From NCBI GenBank assembly GCA_021545665.1, contig JAJRTX010000067.1, forward strand, positions 1-5,401: a stretch of DNA of 5,401 nucleotides, written 5' to 3'. Both the position numbers and the translations under genes were made by a program. This document shows, piece by piece, positions 5,242 through 5,401 of the stretch (position 1 is the first letter of the stretch; each line of letters starts with the position of its first letter). The notes beneath the pieces are model-generated. The model made no database searches. It was not told where the DNA came from and saw only the letters and a program-made list of their open reading frames with translations. This DNA comes from Zetaproteobacteria bacterium. GTDB taxonomy: Bacteria; Pseudomonadota; Zetaproteobacteria; Mariprofundales; Mariprofundaceae.

Positions 5242-5252
5242 AAGTATAGAAT
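5225..5252 (+). promoter_or_regulatory. Probable ssrA promoter, with -35 inside the element's right end
   Basis: TTGTGT (5225-5230) and TAGAAT (5247-5252, five of six consensus bases) are 16 bp apart, with an overlapping TATAGA at 5245-5250. Transcription would start near 5259, a few bases before the mature tmRNA 5' end, which is normal for a short RNase P-removed leader. The -10 is in native flanking DNA and the -35 is in the repeat. Confidence 0.5.
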
Positions 5253-5263
5253 ACGCCTTTCTT

Positions 5264-5401
5264 GGGGGCGAATTGGCTTCGACGAAGATACTGAACCCTG
5301 TGGGGCATGCCGGGTTGTTGGTCCCGTAAAAAGCTGGCACTTGCATATAATTGCAAACGACGACGTAGAACTAGCTTACGCTGCGTAAGTTACCCCGCTC
5401 C
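5264..5401 (+). ncRNA. ssrA: tmRNA (transfer-messenger RNA), 5' part, truncated by window end
   Basis: tmRNA rescues stalled ribosomes: its alanine-charged tRNA-like domain enters the A site, and its internal frame adds a degradation tag. The 5' end GGGGGCGAATTGGCTTCGACG has the invariant tRNA-like 5' half, with GGGGGCG as the seven-base acceptor strand and the GGCTTCGACG block. A pseudoknot-like region (GGGCATGCCGGG, then GGTCCCG) follows, then the A-rich single strand and resume codon GCA at 5353. The 3' part, with the remaining pseudoknots and the acceptor 3' strand, lies beyond the window. The exact 5' nucleotide could be 5264 or 5265. SmpB, the partner protein, is not encoded here. Confidence 0.95.
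5353..5388 (+). CDS. tmRNA-encoded proteolysis tag ANDDVELAYAA
   Basis: From the resume codon GCA 5353 the frame reads ANDDVELAYAA and stops at TAA 5386-5388. Together with the alanine carried by tmRNA, the appended tag is AANDDVELAYAA. The AND(D/E) start is typical of proteobacterial tags, and the terminal Ala-Ala needed by ClpXP is present. It differs from E. coli ANDENYALAA by one extra residue and by Tyr in place of Leu before the final Ala-Ala. Confidence 0.85.
   Translation, partial: ANDDVELAYAA

Overview
The window reads as a chromosomal piece of a ubiquinone-making proteobacterium. The evidence is an adjacent ubiC-ubiA pair, a class I fructose-1,6-bisphosphatase, a family 4 uracil-DNA glycosylase, RsmE, and a tmRNA whose tag starts ANDD. 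A gammaproteobacterium or a related lineage such as the Zetaproteobacteria would fit, but nothing here fixes the genus. Composition is moderate and fairly even, except for the AT-rich block around 1923-2389 and a GC-richer repeat core near 5030-5210.

Layout from left to right: (1) positions 2-127 hold the C-terminal end of an IS200/IS605-family transposase, whose last codons form an 8-bp hairpin that looks like the element's right end. (2) fbp (278-1225) is followed at once by a family 4 [4Fe-4S] uracil-DNA glycosylase (probable TTG start at 1251, end 1922). (3) Positions 1923-2389 are largely non-coding. They hold a likely 26-residue membrane miniprotein on the minus strand, two GAGTC/GACTC dyads, and a perfect CRP-type site (TGTGA-N6-TCACA) placed as in a class II activated promoter. 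(4) A 38-residue single-span membrane miniprotein (2390-2506) follows, with a strong ribosome binding site and a terminator. (5) On the minus strand lie tRNA-Thr(CGT) and rsmE. (6) Diverging from rsmE are ubiC and ubiA, the first two dedicated steps of ubiquinone synthesis. (7) Starting at the base after the ubiA stop codon is a 272-bp element with 31-bp inverted termini (29/31 matching), TA at both ends and a highly foldable core, so a MITE-like non-autonomous transposon. (8) Right after it begins ssrA (tmRNA), cut by the window end.

The conserved genes are housekeeping: gluconeogenesis or Calvin cycle (fbp), base-excision repair (udg), ribosome modification (rsmE), translation (tRNA-Thr), quinone synthesis (ubiCA) and ribosome rescue (ssrA). 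They do not form one pathway. The less ordinary material lies between them: the CRP-type control region with two tiny membrane proteins, and the MITE-like element whose right terminus appears to supply the -35 region of the ssrA promoter. I found no CRISPR array, defence island or other large new system.
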